Positions 5,669 to 7,180 of a stretch of 7,180 nt of DNA are shown here, piece after piece; the first letter of the stretch is position 1, and every line of letters starts with the position of its first letter. A program made the position numbers and the translations under genes. The notes beneath the pieces are model-generated. The model did not search any database. It was not told the DNA's origin and saw only the letters and a program-made list of their open reading frames with translations. This stretch comes from Halodesulfurarchaeum sp. (GTDB lineage: Archaea > Halobacteriota > Halobacteria > Halobacteriales > Halobacteriaceae), in assembly GCA_018334775.1 (NCBI GenBank), contig JAGXLJ010000056.1:1-7180 (forward strand). The letters are read 5' to 3'.

Positions 5669-6259
5669 TCAGAGTCCGAACAGCACCCAAACCGTCAACA
5701 ACACACTTGGCACGAAGGTTGCCACGTAGACCGGGACGCTCCAATCCTTGACGGTCGCCCCATCGAGGGCCCCGATCGGCAGGAGGTTGAACGCGGCGAG
5801 GAAGAGATTGATCGTCACGCCGCGACTCCCGAGCAGGGGTGCAATCAGGATTACCGGGACGAACAGAGCAGCTAATCCCAGGTTCGTCACTGGCCCGGCC
5901 AGCGCAATCAGGCCATGCTGACGGTCAGTCAATCGGCCGCGATGGTAAACCGCGCCCGGTGCCGCAAAGACCAGCCCAGCCAGCCCTCCTGCGATGGCGA
6001 ACAGCAACATCTTGTAATCGGCCTTGAAGCGGGCGTATTGGCCGAAGCGAACGGCCACGACTTTGTGTGCGAGTTCGTGAAGCAGGAATCCCACACCGAC
6101 TGTGAGCAGGTTCAGGACCATCGCCGAAACAAAGGCCGGACTCAACAGGAAATCGCCGATTCCCATTGGGGTTACCCGCTCGAAGAAAAACGCAAAAGCG
6201 AGTCCCAGGGCCAGCCATGCGACGAGGAGGTCTTTGAGCTCCGCTCCGCTCAGGTTCAT
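5669..6259 (-). CDS. M50-family (site-2 protease-like) membrane metalloprotease
   Basis: This 196-residue integral membrane protein is a zinc-dependent intramembrane protease of the M50/S2P class, which cuts substrates within or near the membrane. The zinc-binding HELAH (61-65) follows a hydrophobic segment (43-60), and the third-ligand motif appears as NLLPIGALDG (158-167) with Asp166. GPVTNLGLA (122-130) is the usual glycine-proline loop. About six hydrophobic segments are seen, near 9-28, 43-60, 84-102, 115-142, 147-165 and 175-195. It is a compact version without PDZ or CBS domains. Its ATG overlaps the stop codon of the traB-like gene (ATGA, 6259-6256), so the two are almost certainly one mRNA and probably translationally coupled. 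Its substrate is unknown; a membrane-bound regulator or the coupled neighbour are guesses. Confidence 0.93.
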   Translation of the reverse strand: MNLSGAELKDLLVAWLALGLAFAFFFERVTPMGIGDFLLSPAFVSAMVLNLLTVGVGFLLHELAHKVVAVRFGQYARFKADYKMLLFAIAGGLAGLVFAAPGAVYHRGRLTDRQHGLIALAGPVTNLGLAALFVPVILIAPLLGSRGVTINLFLAAFNLLPIGALDGATVKDWSVPVYVATFVPSVLLTVWVLFGL

Positions 6260-7180
6260 AGCAGCACTTGGATGATGAGGTCAGCGCCGTTTGCAGCGCC
6301 ATCGATCATCGCATTTGAGATGGCTGAGACGCTCTCAAACTCCTCGCCCATGTGGGGGAGAACGAGGAACGGAAAGAGCACCGAGGCGATCATGCTGCCG
6401 ATGTTCGTCACCGCGACGATGACGATGAGCCTGAAGAGGCCCACATCGAGCATGTTCGAGACGAGATCGCGAATCGGCGACTCCTCGTCATCGAGCAAAT
6501 CGTTCAGGCGGCCGATGTCGCTCACGTTGATCTTCGTATGCTGCAATTCGATGTAGCCCGCGAACCAACCGGGTGCAAGCAATGGGTTGATGCTCGTGAG
6601 CCAGGCGACCATCCCGCCAACCCCGGCAGAGGTCCAGTGGGCTCCAGCGAGTTTGGCGAGCGTGAAGGCGAAGATACCATTAAAGAGGAACCACGCGAAA
6701 AAGACCGCGAGCAGCGTTGGCTGGGAGACTCCGGAGAGGGCGAGGAGGACGAAAAAGAGCAGAAACCCGAAAGTGAGGAGATACCCCACGGCCTTCCCAA
6801 TCGAAAACCGGCTGGTTTTCTCGCCCTGGAGCGTTTCCATCGCAGGGAGGCTTTTTGGGTGTTCGAGGTATGTGAGGATCCCATCCTTGTGTCCTGCACC
6901 GACGACTGCGACAACGTCGGCCCCGGCCTGTTGCAATTGGTGGAGATTGTGCGCGATATAGGCGTCCCGTTCATCGATCAGTGTCTCGGCCGCGGTGGGG
7001 CTGAACTGGCGGAATTCCTCCATCATCGCCGAAACAACGTCGGTGTCGGTCAACTCATCGAGGTCGATTTCCTCGTCGCTCCCACCGAAGCCCATGATGG
7101 CCAGGGTCAACTCCCAGAGCAAGCTGAGTTTCTCCCGCAGGCCGATGCCGGCCCAGAACCGCTGGATCGTGACCTGGATG
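6256..7180 (-). CDS. TraB-family membrane protein, C-terminal part
   Basis: The visible 307 residues are the C-terminal part of a TraB/PrgY-type protein; the gene runs off the window, and the TTG at 7122 is internal because the frame continues to the edge with a matching sequence (TIQRFWAGIGLREKLSLLWE). The TraB domain end is clear: an FSPTAAETLIDERDAYIA segment (about 59-75) and the conserved VVAVVGAGHKDGI (about 89-101) with its G-x-G-H, a motif shared with the TIKI metalloprotease relatives. About four hydrophobic segments follow, near 129-151, 154-177, 181-211 and 247-275, with a polar acidic loop at 212-245, as in archaeal TraB proteins with a membrane C-terminus. PrgY limits peptide pheromone activity in enterococci; the archaeal role is unknown. 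The last four bases overlap the start of the M50 protease gene. Confidence 0.9.
   Translation of the reverse strand, partial: IQVTIQRFWAGIGLREKLSLLWELTLAIMGFGGSDEEIDLDELTDTDVVSAMMEEFRQFSPTAAETLIDERDAYIAHNLHQLQQAGADVVAVVGAGHKDGILTYLEHPKSLPAMETLQGEKTSRFSIGKAVGYLLTFGFLLFFVLLALSGVSQPTLLAVFFAWFLFNGIFAFTLAKLAGAHWTSAGVGGMVAWLTSINPLLAPGWFAGYIELQHTKINVSDIGRLNDLLDDEESPIRDLVSNMLDVGLFRLIVIVAVTNIGSMIASVLFPFLVLPHMGEEFESVSAISNAMIDGAANGADLIIQVLL

Noticed and set aside
5243..5875. 210-codon plus-strand ORF opposite purM and the M50 gene
   Set aside because: It is antisense to two confidently identified genes and shows no recognisable domain.
5915..6556. 213-codon plus-strand ORF opposite the M50 and TraB-like genes
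   Set aside because: It is antisense to conserved membrane proteins; its composition looks like reversed coding sequence.
7120..7122. TTG start for the TraB-like gene
   Set aside because: The frame stays open to the window edge with residues typical of the family, so the TTG is an internal leucine.
1..7180. CRISPR array, insertion sequence, integrase, toxin-antitoxin or defence genes
   Set aside because: No regularly spaced repeats, transposase motifs, terminal inverted repeats or defence domains were seen on either strand.

Overview
The window reads as an ordinary chromosomal segment of a haloarchaeon (class Halobacteria). The evidence is the strongly acidic encoded proteins, a proteasome beta subunit with a haloarchaeal-type propeptide, an archaeal topoisomerase VI subunit, a DUF555 protein, an HTH-CBS regulator, and AT-rich TATA-like boxes about 22-32 bases before start codons with no ribosome binding site, the pattern of leaderless archaeal transcripts. 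By eye the GC content is moderate for the group. Genus cannot be assigned from the sequence alone.

Layout, left to right. Bases 2-475 (+) are the C-terminal part of DNA topoisomerase VI subunit A, cut by the window edge. Bases 476-817 hold no convincing full gene, only a short ORF whose first residues look like the start of a family 2 glycosyltransferase. Bases 818-2338 (+) encode a GCS2-type glutamate-cysteine ligase-like protein. It converges on psmB (2357-3091, -), the catalytic proteasome beta subunit. Upstream of psmB on the same strand is a 56-residue predicted membrane protein (3198-3368, -). A gene-free divergent region with several small hairpins and a degenerate direct repeat follows. 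Next come a DUF555/UPF0212 protein (3658-4020, +) and an XRE-type HTH plus twin-CBS regulator (4080-4619, +). The regulator has a perfect 17-bp palindrome between its TATA box and start. It converges on purM (4616-5611, -), the two stop codons sharing TTAA. Last are an M50 membrane metalloprotease (5669-6259, -) and the C-terminal part of a TraB-family membrane protein (6256-7180, -), joined by an ATGA overlap.

Functionally this is mostly housekeeping: DNA topology, thiol or amide ligation, protein turnover and purine synthesis. The two tightest couplings are the traB-like/M50 pair, two membrane proteins probably translated together, and the HTH-CBS gene with its own candidate operator. I found no CRISPR array, insertion sequence, tRNA, rRNA or obvious defence system. 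The best leads are regulatory (palindromes at 4056-4072 and 3138-3153), the structured gap at 3432-3657, and the membrane pair at the right end. None amounts to a demonstrated new system.
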